Origin: Hyphomicrobiales bacterium
GTDB lineage: Bacteria > Pseudomonadota > Alphaproteobacteria > Rhizobiales > OSC116
Assembly: GCA_002401855.1 (NCBI GenBank)
Contig: NVUH01000011.1
Location: 23,291-87,290 of the forward strand
Direction of reading: 5' to 3'
Length of the DNA stretch: 64,000 nt
Shown here: one piece after another, positions 35,955 to 45,503 of the stretch
How the letters are laid out: each line of letters starts with the position of its first letter
How positions within the stretch are numbered: the first letter of the stretch is position 1
The notes under the pieces: model-generated
What the model was told of the DNA's origin: nothing
Databases searched by the model: none
Seen by the model: only the letters and a program-made list of their open reading frames with translations
Program-made: the position numbers and the translations under genes

Positions 35955-36290
35955 TCAATCACCTTCGCCGGGTTCTTCTGAAAGCATGGGGAGTTTGCCG
36001 GTTTTGCCGTCAAAATCTTCGGCTTCGGGCAATTGGTCTTTTTTCATGGTGATGTTGGGCCAGATGTCGGCAAATTTGGTGTTTAGCTCTAGCCAGCTTT
36101 CTAAATCAGGCTCAGTGTCTGGTCTGATGGCATCGGCGGGGCATTCAGGTTCGCATACGCCGCAATCAATGCATTCGTCAGGGTGAATGACCAGAAAATT
36201 CTCACCTTCGTAAAAACAATCAACAGGGCAAACTTCAACACAATCCGTAAACTTACATTTTATGCAATTTTCAGTAACTACATAAGTCAT
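35955..36290 (-). CDS. fdxA: 7Fe ferredoxin, FdxA type
   Basis: The 111-residue ferredoxin has [3Fe-4S] and [4Fe-4S] cluster cysteines in [18 protein letters not shown] (residues 9-26) and [12 protein letters not shown]. The acidic C-terminal extension is normal for alphaproteobacterial FdxA. ATG 36290 is preferred because GGAG precedes it. The gene order helicase - S4 protein - ferredoxin is conserved in related bacteria, where a CarD-type regulator often follows. Here element A and the convergent ArsM gene lie next instead. Confidence 0.92.
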   Translation of the reverse strand: MTYVVTENCIKCKFTDCVEVCPVDCFYEGENFLVIHPDECIDCGVCEPECPADAIRPDTEPDLESWLELNTKFADIWPNITMKKDQLPEAEDFDGKTGKLPMLSEEPGEGD

Positions 36291-36500
36291 TTTAATCTCC
36301 AAATACGTCCAATAATACCCTGCGAAAATATTATTTACATTTTATTTTGTGAATTAATCTAATTAACATTAAAATCACATAGAATACATAAGGCTACATT
36401 ACGCATTTCGTGCGTGTGAGCAATAAAAAAACATCCTGATCTTAATATTTTGATACATTGCAATATATATAGTGCCGAATTGTATGATTTTATACACATT

Positions 36501-36524
36501 CTAATCTATTGGCTAATCTATTGG
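36501..36524. repeat. Two 12-bp perfect tandem repeats
   Basis: CTAATCTATTGG is present twice head to tail, followed by two looser CAAAT...GG variants, in the 279-base AT-rich gap between the S4-domain gene and fdxA. It may be simple drift. I see nothing else in this gap. Confidence 0.5.
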
Positions 36525-36569
36525 CAAATCTGATCGGCAAATTGTTGGTTAGTCTTTAGTTGAATAAAA

Positions 36570-36992
36570 TTAAAAATCCAGCGCGTTTAATCTAAATTGA
36601 TCAGTTTCACGTCGTTGTTTTTTGGTTGGCCGTCCTGCGCCTTTTTCGCGTAAAAATGGTGGGGCTAAAAAGTCGGGCGTGTCTTTATTGGTTCTGGGTT
36701 CAGGCGCTGGGCTTTGGTCATCATAAAGCAAGCAAGCTTCTTTAAAGGGCCGTCTTGTGGCGTTAATGCCCAAAATTTCAATCATCATAATGCGGTCATT
36801 TAACTCAAAGGTCAAAATATCGGCAATTTTAAGCTTATAACTGGCTTTGGCGATTTTTTCGCCATTCACTCTAATGCGATTGGCATTGACTAATTTTGTC
36901 GCTAAGGCACGGCTTTTGATGAAGCGCGAATGGAATAACCATTTGTCGATCCGCTGCGCCAATATCTCATTTTCGTCTGCCATTAAACTCAC
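36570..36992 (-). CDS. S4-domain RNA-binding protein, Hsp15-like
   Basis: A 140-residue protein with an S4 RNA-binding domain at residues ~13-60 (RIDKWLFHSRFIKSRALATKLVNANRIRVNG). A basic C-terminal tail contains REKGAGRPTKKQRRETD. Hsp15-like proteins bind stalled 50S subunits carrying nascent chains. The GTG at 36992 has an AAGG site; the ATG at 36983 is an alternative 3 codons in. It begins 4 bases after the helicase stop, so the two are co-transcribed. Confidence 0.85.
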   Translation of the reverse strand: MSLMADENEILAQRIDKWLFHSRFIKSRALATKLVNANRIRVNGEKIAKASYKLKIADILTFELNDRIMMIEILGINATRRPFKEACLLYDDQSPAPEPRTNKDTPDFLAPPFLREKGAGRPTKKQRRETDQFRLNALDF

Positions 36993-36995
36993 TGG

Positions 36996-39900
36996 TTAAA
37001 CCTTGCCCTTTAATGCCAACAAAGCAGCAAAGGGGCTGTTTTCAGGCGCGATGGTTGGTTTGGGTTTATTGTTTTTATGCGGGTTTTGTGGCTTGGATTT
37101 ATGCCTATTGGCATTTTTGTTAAATGGCTTTTTGCCGCTCCGATTGTCTCTTTCGTTTTTATTTGTTTGGGCGTTTCTATTACCCTGGGCGCTTTTATTA
37201 CCTTGGGCATTTCTATTGCCCTTGCTATTCTGATCGTCAGTGGCATTTCTATTCTGGTTGCGGTTATTGCGGCGCTGGCCAGATTGGTTGCGTTTGCGCG
37301 CAGGAAACCAAACCTCTTCATGTGTGGGGATGTCCTTAGCGGTTTCTTTATCATTGCCTTTTTCGTCATCATCGGTTTGGGCTTGCACCACAGCATTATC
37401 GGTAGTTTCATCGGCTGCTTGTTTCGCAGCCGCATCAGCAGGTGCTTGTTCAATCTCAATTTTGCTCATATGGTAGCCAATGGTGGCCAAAATGTTAGAA
37501 AATTCTTCACCACTACAGCCAACAAGTGACATCATGTTAGGCGTCACCATAAAACCGCCACTTATATGGGCGCCCAAAGGCCGCGCTTGGCCAACAGGTT
37601 CCAACACGCTTTTCACCACGTCTTTAGTGGGCTCATCTTGGGTTGGTTCAGTTTTGGCATCGGCTTCTGGTTCTGATTTTGCTTCGGCTTTACCTTCGGC
37701 TTTACCTTCGGGTTCAGCAATTTCTACTGGCTTGGCCAATTCCACAGGTTTTGCCGCGGCCTTTGGCTTCCAATATAACACTTCGCGGATCAGATCGGCC
37801 AAGCGCTCCAACATGTCAATGCGCACCGCACGGGTCACACATTTTCTAAAGCCAGCGGTTTGGTAATAATTATTCGGCATATTGGCATCTAAAGCCACCG
37901 ATGTCAGACCTTGGCCGGGGTGAGGCGCAAGCGCAAGCTGTTTATTTTGTTGTTTCGCAGTTTGTAAGGCGGCTAATAACATCAATAATTTAGTCGGCGC
38001 AGGTTTTAACAATTGCGGAATAAAAATATGATAAGCGCCAAATCTCACACCAAAGCGGCGCAATTGTTTGCGGGCTTCTTGGTCGAGAGCTTTGATGTCA
38101 TTATTCACCTCATCACGCACCAAAATACCAAAGTTTTCAACCAGTTGAAAGGCCACACCGCGCGCTAGGCCGGTCACGTTTTCAGGATCGTTAAGTTTAA
38201 TAAGGCTGGATAAATGTGTATCAATTTCGCTTTTGAGCCAAGTCTTAACAAATTCGCCTAAGCGTTGTTCATCGGCGCTGGATATATATTCATTGGTGAT
38301 GATGCGGCTATAGGGGCTCAAAATGGCATCGCCAGCTTCAATGCGGGCAATTGCATGTTCGCCCCAGCAAATTTGGCCTTGGTCATCAATTAATAATTGG
38401 CTCGGTTGTTCGGTGGTGATGAGGCCAATGCGGCGTTCAATTTCGGCCGAAACTTGGGCTAAAGATGCGCTGCGTAGGGCTTTTTCCTGCGCTTTGTCAT
38501 CTGTTTCACCAAGGGTAAATTCTAAGCCGATTACGCTTCCAACAATTTGGTCTTCTACTTTCACTTCACCTGTATCTGAAATATCGGTCATAATGTCTTC
38601 CTTTTCACGAAGTCTACTCATCAGTAGGCTTGTTCTCTTGTCTACAAATCTCTGCGTCAGGCGCTCATGTAAAGCATCTGACAAGCGATTCTCTATGTTA
38701 CGGGTCACGTTGCGCCAGTGGCCAACTTCTAATACCCAATTGGGTCGATTGGCGATGAATGTCCATGTCCTGATATGCGCAATGCGGTTTGACAGGGCAT
38801 CAATGTCCCCGTCAACATTATCAGAATAGCTGACCTGTTTTGCAAACCAATCTGTGTCTATATGTCCATTTTGCATTAGATTGCGATAAATATGTGACAC
38901 TAAAGTCGCATGTTCGGCCAAAACCAGCTTTCTAAAGTCCGGAATCGAGGCCACTTCCCATAATATCTTGTTGGCAGCCCCGCCGCGGGCATAATGGATA
39001 ACGTCTTCATCTTTAATCAAATATTCTAAAGTGGCTTGGTCAATCGCCGTATCAGTGCGCACCAAGCCGTTAATTTCAGATGGCCGATTGAGCGAAATAA
39101 TTAAATTATGTATGGTCGAAAAATCGAGCTGGTTGCTGCGCCAATGTAAATGAGTGATCGGCTCAAATTCATGCTCCTCAATGGCATGAATGCTGTCCTC
39201 ATCCATATGTTTGACTAAAGATGTGATGCCAAATGTGCCGTCATTCTTAAACCTGCCCGCGCGGCCGGCAATCTGCGCCATTTCAGGGTTGTTTAAATGC
39301 CTTGTGCGTTTGCCATCAAATTTTCGCGTGGCGGCAAACGCCACATGGTCAATGTCTAAGTTCAACCCCATGCCAATGGCATCAGTTGCCACAATATAAT
39401 CAACCTCACCTTTTTGATAAAGCGCAATTTGGGCGTTGCGGGTGCGCGGGCTTAATGAACCTAGCACCACGGCAGCACCACCTTTTTGGCGGCGGATTAG
39501 CTCAGCAATTTCATAAACCCGATCGGCACTAAACGCCACGATGGCGGTTTTATGCGGCAGGCGAGATAATTTCTTTTGCCCCGCATAGCTTAAATTGGAA
39601 AATCTAGGGCGGGTGACAAAATTCACATCTGGCAACAAGCGCCCAATGATGTCGCGCATGGTTTCGGCGCCCAAAAACATGGTCTGTTTGTTGCCGCGAT
39701 AATTGAGCAAGCGGTTGGTGAAAATATAACCGCGGTGCGGGTCTGCGGCCAGTTGAATTTCATCAACCGCCATAAAATCCACCCGCAAATCGCGCGGCAT
39801 GGCTTCAACCGTGCAGATGAAATAATTGGGGTTTTTGGGGATGATTTTTTCTTCACCCGTAATCAACGCCACTTGCGATATGTCTTTTAACTTGATAACG

Positions 39901-40124
39901 CGGTCATAAACCTCACGCGCCAGCAGCCTGAGCGGCAGGCCAATCATGCCGGTATTGTGGCTGAGCATGGTCGAGATGGCAAGGTGGGTTTTGCCGGTAT
40001 TGGTCGGGCCTAAAATGGCGGTTATATTGTGATTTTCATCACTAATGTCATATTTATCAGGGGTGGTGTTTTCTAACCTTTGGTCAAAATCTCGCGCTGC
40101 GGTTTTGGATTTTGTAATGCGCAT
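36996..40124 (-). CDS. SF2 helicase, Suv3/MgpS-like, with low-complexity C-terminal tail
   Basis: The 1042-residue protein has Walker A GPTNTGKTHLA (about residues 39-49), motif II DEIQ (AVDEIQLAADPHRG) and the helicase C domain with motif VI in MAQIAGRAGRF. This family of alphaproteobacterial proteins resembles the mitochondrial RNA helicase Suv3. After about residue 780 come a charged repeat (KPVELAKPVEIAEPEGKAEG) and a basic Asn/Arg/Gly/Lys-rich end of about 130 residues with QGNRNAQ-type repeats, probably disordered and RNA-binding. The rightward frames opposite this tail are shadows. Its promoter is in the long gap to its right. Confidence 0.88.
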   Translation of the reverse strand: MRITKSKTAARDFDQRLENTTPDKYDISDENHNITAILGPTNTGKTHLAISTMLSHNTGMIGLPLRLLAREVYDRVIKLKDISQVALITGEEKIIPKNPNYFICTVEAMPRDLRVDFMAVDEIQLAADPHRGYIFTNRLLNYRGNKQTMFLGAETMRDIIGRLLPDVNFVTRPRFSNLSYAGQKKLSRLPHKTAIVAFSADRVYEIAELIRRQKGGAAVVLGSLSPRTRNAQIALYQKGEVDYIVATDAIGMGLNLDIDHVAFAATRKFDGKRTRHLNNPEMAQIAGRAGRFKNDGTFGITSLVKHMDEDSIHAIEEHEFEPITHLHWRSNQLDFSTIHNLIISLNRPSEINGLVRTDTAIDQATLEYLIKDEDVIHYARGGAANKILWEVASIPDFRKLVLAEHATLVSHIYRNLMQNGHIDTDWFAKQVSYSDNVDGDIDALSNRIAHIRTWTFIANRPNWVLEVGHWRNVTRNIENRLSDALHERLTQRFVDKRTSLLMSRLREKEDIMTDISDTGEVKVEDQIVGSVIGLEFTLGETDDKAQEKALRSASLAQVSAEIERRIGLITTEQPSQLLIDDQGQICWGEHAIARIEAGDAILSPYSRIITNEYISSADEQRLGEFVKTWLKSEIDTHLSSLIKLNDPENVTGLARGVAFQLVENFGILVRDEVNNDIKALDQEARKQLRRFGVRFGAYHIFIPQLLKPAPTKLLMLLAALQTAKQQNKQLALAPHPGQGLTSVALDANMPNNYYQTAGFRKCVTRAVRIDMLERLADLIREVLYWKPKAAAKPVELAKPVEIAEPEGKAEGKAEAKSEPEADAKTEPTQDEPTKDVVKSVLEPVGQARPLGAHISGGFMVTPNMMSLVGCSGEEFSNILATIGYHMSKIEIEQAPADAAAKQAADETTDNAVVQAQTDDDEKGNDKETAKDIPTHEEVWFPARKRNQSGQRRNNRNQNRNATDDQNSKGNRNAQGNKSAQGNRNAQTNKNERDNRSGKKPFNKNANRHKSKPQNPHKNNKPKPTIAPENSPFAALLALKGKV

Positions 40125-40248
40125 GGTCGTGGCTCGATTCTCACTCTAAATATCTCAGCATATATATAAGACAATTATGGCATTTTTGTAAATGCCGCAT
40201 TTGATTTTGCTAAAAGTTAAGGAGGGTTGTTAAGGCTTTTGCTATAAT

Positions 40249-40591
40249 TGTTAATTTTGGAACGTGATGAGAACGTATGCTGTACGAATCACTGACAAAT
40301 TAATGTTCACATTATGTTCTATACCACATATTGTTTTGAATGCGCTACTGTTAATATTTTATGTTGGATTGTTAAAGGTCTAGATGAATTTTTGGGGTGA
40401 ATTTGAGGTGATTTATTAATATTTATGGTTAATATACTGAATCTAAGGTGCTGATAAGTGACTCTTTTTGCTGATATTTGTTAACTTTTAGAACGAGGGC
40501 AGAACGAAACATGTCCGAATCGCTGACAGGTTAATGTTTATGTTATGTTCTTTACTGTATATTGATGATGATGAAAGGTCTAGATGAATTT
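40249..40591. repeat. Diverged direct duplication in the gap upstream of the helicase
   Basis: Within the 965-base gap 40125-41089, a stretch starting near 40249 is repeated from about 40480. The first ~75 bases of each unit align imperfectly (shared GAACG, CGAATC, CTGACA, TTAATGTT and TTATGTTCT blocks). Both units end in the identical 18-mer AAAGGTCTAGATGAATTT, at 40374-40391 and 40574-40591. No protein-coding frame is convincing. The rest of the gap is AT-rich and holds element B. Confidence 0.6.
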
Positions 40592-40662
40592 ATATTAATT
40601 CTAGAGTATTAATGGTCAGCCGATTGTTTTTTTGCGGCATATACTGGGATGCGCTCCTGCCT

Positions 40663-41012
40663 AGGCTCTGGAAGTTTGCATTTTTTTCGTTCGGCTTCGC
40701 CTCTCTTTTTATCGTTCGCGTTGCTCTCTATTAGCACTAGCGTGCGCGATACTCCGTATCGCTTGCCACGCCTAACGGCGACGCGCGGTCGCGCTTGCCT
40801 CAGCCAAAGGCTTCGGACCCTTTTTCCATGAAAAGCATAATGAGTAAACAATTTGGCACCTATATGCAGAGCTTCACCAAACTCTAGCTCACTAAGCGTA
40901 TTGCGGTTAGGTTGGGTGGTGAGTTTGCGTCCCATCAGCGGCTGAGTGGCTTAGCTAGAGAGCGGAGCGAACGCACGCAGTGCCGGGCAAAAAAAGCAAA
41001 CTTCCAGAGCCT
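40663..41012. repeat. Dispersed palindromic element, copy B (complete, 17-bp perfect terminal inverted repeats)
   Basis: This 350-bp unit in the same orientation as copy A is bounded by AGGCTCTGGAAGTTTGC (40663-40679) and its inverse (40996-41012). The right half (about 40820-40990) matches copy A closely. The left-middle part is different, with its own GC-rich palindromes (for example GTTCGGCTTCGCC and CGATACTCCGTATCG). A 15-mer just outside the right end (41021-41035) recurs inverted next to copy D. Confidence 0.82.
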
Positions 41013-41089
41013 TGGCTACTAGCTAACTGTCTTTTTATATAAGGCACGTTGTTTGGATAGGAGGGGCAGCTAGATATTCAGAATCTGCT

Positions 41090-41920
41090 TCATTTCACGG
41101 CAATCTTATTGCCGCCAACATCTATGCTGTTGGAGATGATGCTGAATGTGCCGAATTGGGTGGGGATTTCGACTTTTACGGGCAATAATACGCCGGCTTT
41201 TTCAATTGGCATTAACCAGACTTTGGCCATGGCATAATTATCGATGATGGTTTTATCACTCTGGCTTTTGCGATGCCCTGCAATGGGTGTGTAGCCCACT
41301 TGGCAAGCAATGGCATTGGCAAATTTTGTGTCAGTATTTTTAATTGCTTGCATTTGTAATTGATAGCGGGTCACGCCGTCAAAAATCTGTTGCACGCGGT
41401 TACATTGTTCATCGGCATTGATGGCATATTTTTTGTTGAAAGGCAGTAACATAGCGCCCAGTGGGTCAACCACATTACGCAAATGCTCGGCGCGCAACGG
41501 CACGCTGTCCTTAAAGGCGCGATAAGCGGGTTTGGCATCTACCGTGGCGCGGCTGTCGTTGGGGTATTTAACCACCACATGGCGTTTCACGCGCTGGTTA
41601 GAATAGGCGGTCATATATTCAGTAGAATTGACTTGATGGCCATTATATTCACCACGTGCGCGGGTTTCGACGGTGAAGCGCATTAAGCTGTCCAAACCAC
41701 CTGTGGTGAATGCGCGGATCGAAATGGCATAGCTGGTTTCTTTCAATCGCGCAGCCAAACCAACGGAGCCCAATTTAAAACCTGCGATGTTTAAGCTGTA
41801 ATTTACATTTACATGCACTTTATCTGCGGCATAAGCGGGTGTAACAAGATAGGCGGAGCAGATAAAGCTGGCGATGATTGGTATAATTTTAAATGGTGCT
41901 GTAAGGCTTATGATACGCAT
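41090..41920 (-). CDS. DUF3108-family periplasmic protein
   Basis: The 276-residue protein has a Sec signal peptide (cleavage near residue 31, PAYAAD). A beta-rich domain follows, matching the DUF3108 pattern (NYSLNIAGFKLGSVGLAARLKETSYAISI, YNGHQVNSTEYM, WLMPIEKAGVLLPVKVEIPTQFGTFSI). Its function is unknown; it may be a lipid- or envelope-related periplasmic factor. A GAGGAAAAG site precedes the ATG. It stands alone and is divergent from rpmB. Confidence 0.78.
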   Translation of the reverse strand: MRIISLTAPFKIIPIIASFICSAYLVTPAYAADKVHVNVNYSLNIAGFKLGSVGLAARLKETSYAISIRAFTTGGLDSLMRFTVETRARGEYNGHQVNSTEYMTAYSNQRVKRHVVVKYPNDSRATVDAKPAYRAFKDSVPLRAEHLRNVVDPLGAMLLPFNKKYAINADEQCNRVQQIFDGVTRYQLQMQAIKNTDTKFANAIACQVGYTPIAGHRKSQSDKTIIDNYAMAKVWLMPIEKAGVLLPVKVEIPTQFGTFSIISNSIDVGGNKIAVK

Positions 41921-42088
41921 AACTTTTCCTCATAACGACGCTATATGCGCCTTTATATATGGCCTGAATATAAATGGTCATGGTTAATTATATGTTATGT
42001 TAGAGTGGCTATTTATGAATTAGTTTTGTGAATAAGCTGTGTGAAGCGGTATTTTCTGGTTATAATCTGAAAACAAATGCAGTTTATC

Positions 42089-42117
42089 TTGACCTTATGC
42101 GTTTATCGGATTATATG
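42089..42117 (+). promoter_or_regulatory. Candidate rpmB promoter
   Basis: TTGACC (42089-42094) and TATATG (42112-42117) are spaced by exactly 17 bases, about 90 bases before the rpmB start. This is the best sigma-70-like match in the 287-base gap. The short leader that follows has no obvious fold. Confidence 0.55.
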
Positions 42118-42207
42118 AACCCAACTTAAAATTTGTAATATTATATATATGTTAAATTTGGCATCAGAAATAACGCCGATAAACATATTTAAATGAGGAG
42201 AAGCCAC

Positions 42208-42495
42208 ATGGCTCGTCGTTGTGAATTATCTGGTAAAGGCGTACAAACTGGTAATAATGTAAGCCATGCGAAAAACCGTTCGCGCCGTCGTTTCTTGCCT
42301 AACCTGTGTAATGTTAGCTTGCTAAGCGATACATTGGGCGAAAGCGTTTCATTGCGCATTTCAGCTCATGCCCTTCGCTCAGTAGAACATCGCGGTGGTC
42401 TTGATGCTTATTTAATCAAAGCCAAAGACGCAACACTTTCAGCCCGCGCTCTGCGCATTAAAAAGCGTTTGCAAAAAGCGGTTGTTGCTGCTTAA
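42208..42495 (+). CDS. rpmB: 50S ribosomal protein L28
   Basis: The 95-residue basic protein has the L28 opening [36 protein letters not shown] 42208 follows a GAGGAG ribosome site; the upstream ATG at 42193 is rejected. It is monocistronic, with its own promoter and a strong terminator. Next to the leftward cobaltochelatase genes the location is typical for alphaproteobacteria. Confidence 0.97.
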   Translation: MARRCELSGKGVQTGNNVSHAKNRSRRRFLPNLCNVSLLSDTLGESVSLRISAHALRSVEHRGGLDAYLIKAKDATLSARALRIKKRLQKAVVAA

Positions 42496-42517
42496 TCTGC
42501 ACAGAATATTAAAATTT

Positions 42518-42554
42518 AAAACCGATCTTATAAATATATGAGGTCGGTTTTTTT
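42518..42554. terminator. Intrinsic terminator after rpmB
   Basis: An 11-base stem (42518-42528 with 42541-42551, one wobble) is followed by a T-run on the plus strand. The A-run before it lets it serve the convergent phytase-like gene too. Confidence 0.85.
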
Positions 42555-42567
42555 ATGTCTTGAAAAG

Positions 42568-43623
42568 TTATTTGCAGATTGAAGCTGGGTTGCGTAAGGC
42601 GAATTGCAGCATTAAATTGCGCTGTAAAAAGTGGAAATTATCGTCTGAAATGATGGTCAAGATAACCTCGCCATTGGCGGCTTTGTGCACGGCTATGCCT
42701 TCCATATTGTCAACTGCCTGTATGCCGCTGGCGCGCAGCAATGGTTTGCCGTTTATCAAGGCACCTGGCTTTACGTCTTTGCCACATATTTGCCTTATCT
42801 GCATTTGTGGGCCACCAAATATACTAATGGCCCGCTCCAATAGCAAAATATCGCCATTGGGCAGATAATTCAAATCGGTAATGTCATAACCGCCTTGGCG
42901 GGTGATGTGTAGCTCATGGTTTTGTTTGCCATTGACCAACCAAGCGGTGTGGTTTTTATTTTTATCAAGCTTATGTTCCGCAGCCACCAGCATCCAACCG
43001 CGATATTTGTGGTTTTTGGGCAAGGCGGTGATGGCTTCAAGCCCCCGATTGGCAGATATTTTTTTGGCATCTTTGATTGTGCCCCAGCCCATGGCACGGG
43101 CGTTTAAATCATTATTACCGAGTTTAAAACGATAGATGGCTTGGTCGCGTTCGACCGATATCACCACATCACTTAAGCTGTCATTGCGTTTGGTTAAGCC
43201 CTCACTGTCGGCTTTCCAAGAGACAAATTTTTTGCCGTTGGCATCCAAAATTGGGGCAATTTGGCTGTTGGTAAGGCCGCTTATTCTGCCGTTTTTATAA
43301 ATCACATCGGCTTTGACCCAATAGCCACGGTCAGAAATGGCCAACATTTTTTTACCATTTGCACTTAGTTCAATGCCTGATAACCCACCAAATTGTGGAT
43401 GAGTGGATTCCAATACCAAACCACCACGCCACAATAATTCATCAAATATTTCTTGAGTCGGGCTGACTGCCGAAAAATCAATAGGTTTGCTAGTGATGGT
43501 TAGTTTATCAGCCGCGTTGGCGATCACGGGTATGTGGCTTGAAATAGAGGCTATGGCCAAAATGGATAGGCATAATCTCATTTTTTTTGAGGTGAAAAAT
43601 TTCAAAAGCTGGGTGTTTTTCAT
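42568..43623 (-). CDS. Secreted phytase-like esterase-activity domain protein
   Basis: The 351-residue protein has a signal peptide ending near residue 38 (ANAADK). A single beta-propeller-like domain of the 'esterase-like activity of phytase' family follows: GGLSGIELSANGKKMLAISDRGYW, DSEGLTKRNDSLSDVVISVERDQAIYRF, DITDLNYLPNGDILLLERA and DNMEGIAVHKAANGEVILTIISDDNF. It is probably periplasmic; the substrate is unknown. It follows cobT on the same strand by a 3-base gap, so it may be co-transcribed. Confidence 0.82.
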   Translation of the reverse strand: MKNTQLLKFFTSKKMRLCLSILAIASISSHIPVIANAADKLTITSKPIDFSAVSPTQEIFDELLWRGGLVLESTHPQFGGLSGIELSANGKKMLAISDRGYWVKADVIYKNGRISGLTNSQIAPILDANGKKFVSWKADSEGLTKRNDSLSDVVISVERDQAIYRFKLGNNDLNARAMGWGTIKDAKKISANRGLEAITALPKNHKYRGWMLVAAEHKLDKNKNHTAWLVNGKQNHELHITRQGGYDITDLNYLPNGDILLLERAISIFGGPQMQIRQICGKDVKPGALINGKPLLRASGIQAVDNMEGIAVHKAANGEVILTIISDDNFHFLQRNLMLQFALRNPASICK

Positions 43624-43626
43624 AGG

Positions 43627-45495
43627 TTATTTTTTTCTTTTGATATCTTGCGCAAAAAGGTCGGCCAATTGATTGGTGATCGCGCCGCCTAATTCTTCGG
43701 CATCATTAATGGTGATGGCACGCTCATAATAGCGGGTTACATCATGGCCAATGCCAATGGCGACTAATTCTATGGGCGATTTATTTTCAATATAATCAAT
43801 GGTTTCGCGCAAATGTTTCTCCAAATAATTGCCAATATTGGCGCTTAATGTGCTGTCGTCAACTGGAGCACCATCGGAGATTACCATCAAAATGCGGCGA
43901 TGTTCAGGCCGACCCAGCAAGCGGCTATGCGCCCAAGCCAAAGCTTCACCATCAATATTTTCTTTCAATAAGCCTTCGCGCATCATCAAGCCGAGATTAT
44001 TTTTTGAGCGGCGATAAGGCGTGTCGGCACGCTTATATATAATGTGGCGCAAATCATTCAAACGACCTGGATATTTAGGCTTTCCAGCTTCCATCCAATT
44101 TTCGCGTGATTGGCCACCCTTCCATGCGCGGGTGGTAAAGCCTAAAATTTCGACTTTCACTTTACAGCGCTCTAAGGTTCTGGCCAAAACATCGCCGCAT
44201 ATGGCGGCAATGGTGATCGGGCGGCCACGCATTGAGCCTGAATTATCAATCAATAAAGTCACGATTGTGTCTTTAAAATCAGTGTCTTTTTCTTGCTTGA
44301 ACGAAAGAGGTAGCAGCGGGTCAGCAATCACACGGGCTAATTTTGCGGCGTCAAGCAGGCCTTCTTCTAAGTCAAATTCCCAGCTTCTATTTTGCTGAGC
44401 CAAAAGCAAGCGCATTAATTTATTGGCTAGGCGCGAAACGGCACCTTGTAAATGCTGCATTTGGCCATCTAAATGCTCGCGCAATTTGGCCAGTTCAGCA
44501 TCATCACATATGTCTTGGGCGTGGATAATCTCATCAAATTCAGTCGTATAGGCACTGTACGGTGCTTTTTCAGGGTCAAAACTGTCACTCATCGGGTCGG
44601 TGTCGCTGTTTTCGCCTTCGGTGCTCTCGTCGCCGTCAGTTTCTTCTATGTCGCCAACCTTGTCGGAATCCTCTTCCATCATTTGGTCAGAATCTTCGGA
44701 GGTTTCGCCTTTTAATTCTTCATCACTTTGCTCTTCGCCATCAGCTGCTTCTTGCTCGGCATCATCCATGCCTTGTTCAGCATCGCCTTGTGCGGCGTCA
44801 TCATTTTCGCCATCATCTTGTGGGTTGTCCAAATCGCCCAATTCATCGCCCATGTCAAAGGCGCGCAACAGGTTATAAAGATCTCTGGCAAACTCATATT
44901 GGTTATCTTTGTTGGCAGCGATATTGTCCAACAGGTCATGAGCTTTGTCATCAAAATATTCGCGCCATAGGTTGAGATTTTCAGCATATTTTTTAGGCGG
45001 GGCAAGGCCGGCAATTTTTTCGCGCAGCAATAATGCCAAGGCGATGTCCATTGGCGCGTCTTCGGCGCTGTCAGGTTTTCGCACCCCACGTTTTTGCAAT
45101 TTTTGGGCGAAATCGGCGTTTAAATTACGCCCCATGCCTTTCATTTGTGCGGCGCCCACAGCTGCAATGCGCGCTTGTTCGGCCATGTTAAATACGGCTT
45201 TGGCATCGGGGTTAAGCGGGGCTAATTTGCTGTGCATGCTTTCGTTGTGCAGAACATGGGTTAATGCCAACATATCGGCAGAGCCACGTATCAGCGTAAT
45301 TTCTTCGGCTTTAGAAATAAAACTCGGGTCAGGCAAGCGTGCCTTTTGGCCGCTGACACTGGGGCGGTCAACACCATAAATGACGGTCAATTCATTGTCT
45401 TCAGAAATGGCGCGCATGGCTAAAGATAGTGCCTTTTTAAACGGCGCAACCTTTTCAGCACGTTTTTTATGTTTGTAACTGTCGGTCTTGGACAT
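43627..45495 (-). CDS. cobT: Aerobic cobaltochelatase subunit CobT
   Basis: With CobS and CobN this subunit inserts cobalt into hydrogenobyrinate a,c-diamide in aerobic B12 synthesis. The 622-residue protein has the CobT N-terminal region, a long acidic low-complexity stretch at about residues 215-310, and a C-terminal von Willebrand factor A domain. Its metal site is [19 protein letters not shown]. It lies 8 bases after cobS. CobN is not in the window. Confidence 0.93.
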   Translation of the reverse strand: MSKTDSYKHKKRAEKVAPFKKALSLAMRAISEDNELTVIYGVDRPSVSGQKARLPDPSFISKAEEITLIRGSADMLALTHVLHNESMHSKLAPLNPDAKAVFNMAEQARIAAVGAAQMKGMGRNLNADFAQKLQKRGVRKPDSAEDAPMDIALALLLREKIAGLAPPKKYAENLNLWREYFDDKAHDLLDNIAANKDNQYEFARDLYNLLRAFDMGDELGDLDNPQDDGENDDAAQGDAEQGMDDAEQEAADGEEQSDEELKGETSEDSDQMMEEDSDKVGDIEETDGDESTEGENSDTDPMSDSFDPEKAPYSAYTTEFDEIIHAQDICDDAELAKLREHLDGQMQHLQGAVSRLANKLMRLLLAQQNRSWEFDLEEGLLDAAKLARVIADPLLPLSFKQEKDTDFKDTIVTLLIDNSGSMRGRPITIAAICGDVLARTLERCKVKVEILGFTTRAWKGGQSRENWMEAGKPKYPGRLNDLRHIIYKRADTPYRRSKNNLGLMMREGLLKENIDGEALAWAHSRLLGRPEHRRILMVISDGAPVDDSTLSANIGNYLEKHLRETIDYIENKSPIELVAIGIGHDVTRYYERAITINDAEELGGAITNQLADLFAQDIKRKK

Positions 45496-45503
45496 AAATC
45501 AGC

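Noticed and set aside
36501..36524. Start of a CRISPR array
   Set aside because: Only two 12-bp units with no spacer; no cas gene in the window.
37003..37529. Several rightward open frames opposite the helicase tail
   Set aside because: They are antisense shadows of the low-complexity Asn/Arg/Gly-rich tail, have no ribosome site and overlap each other.
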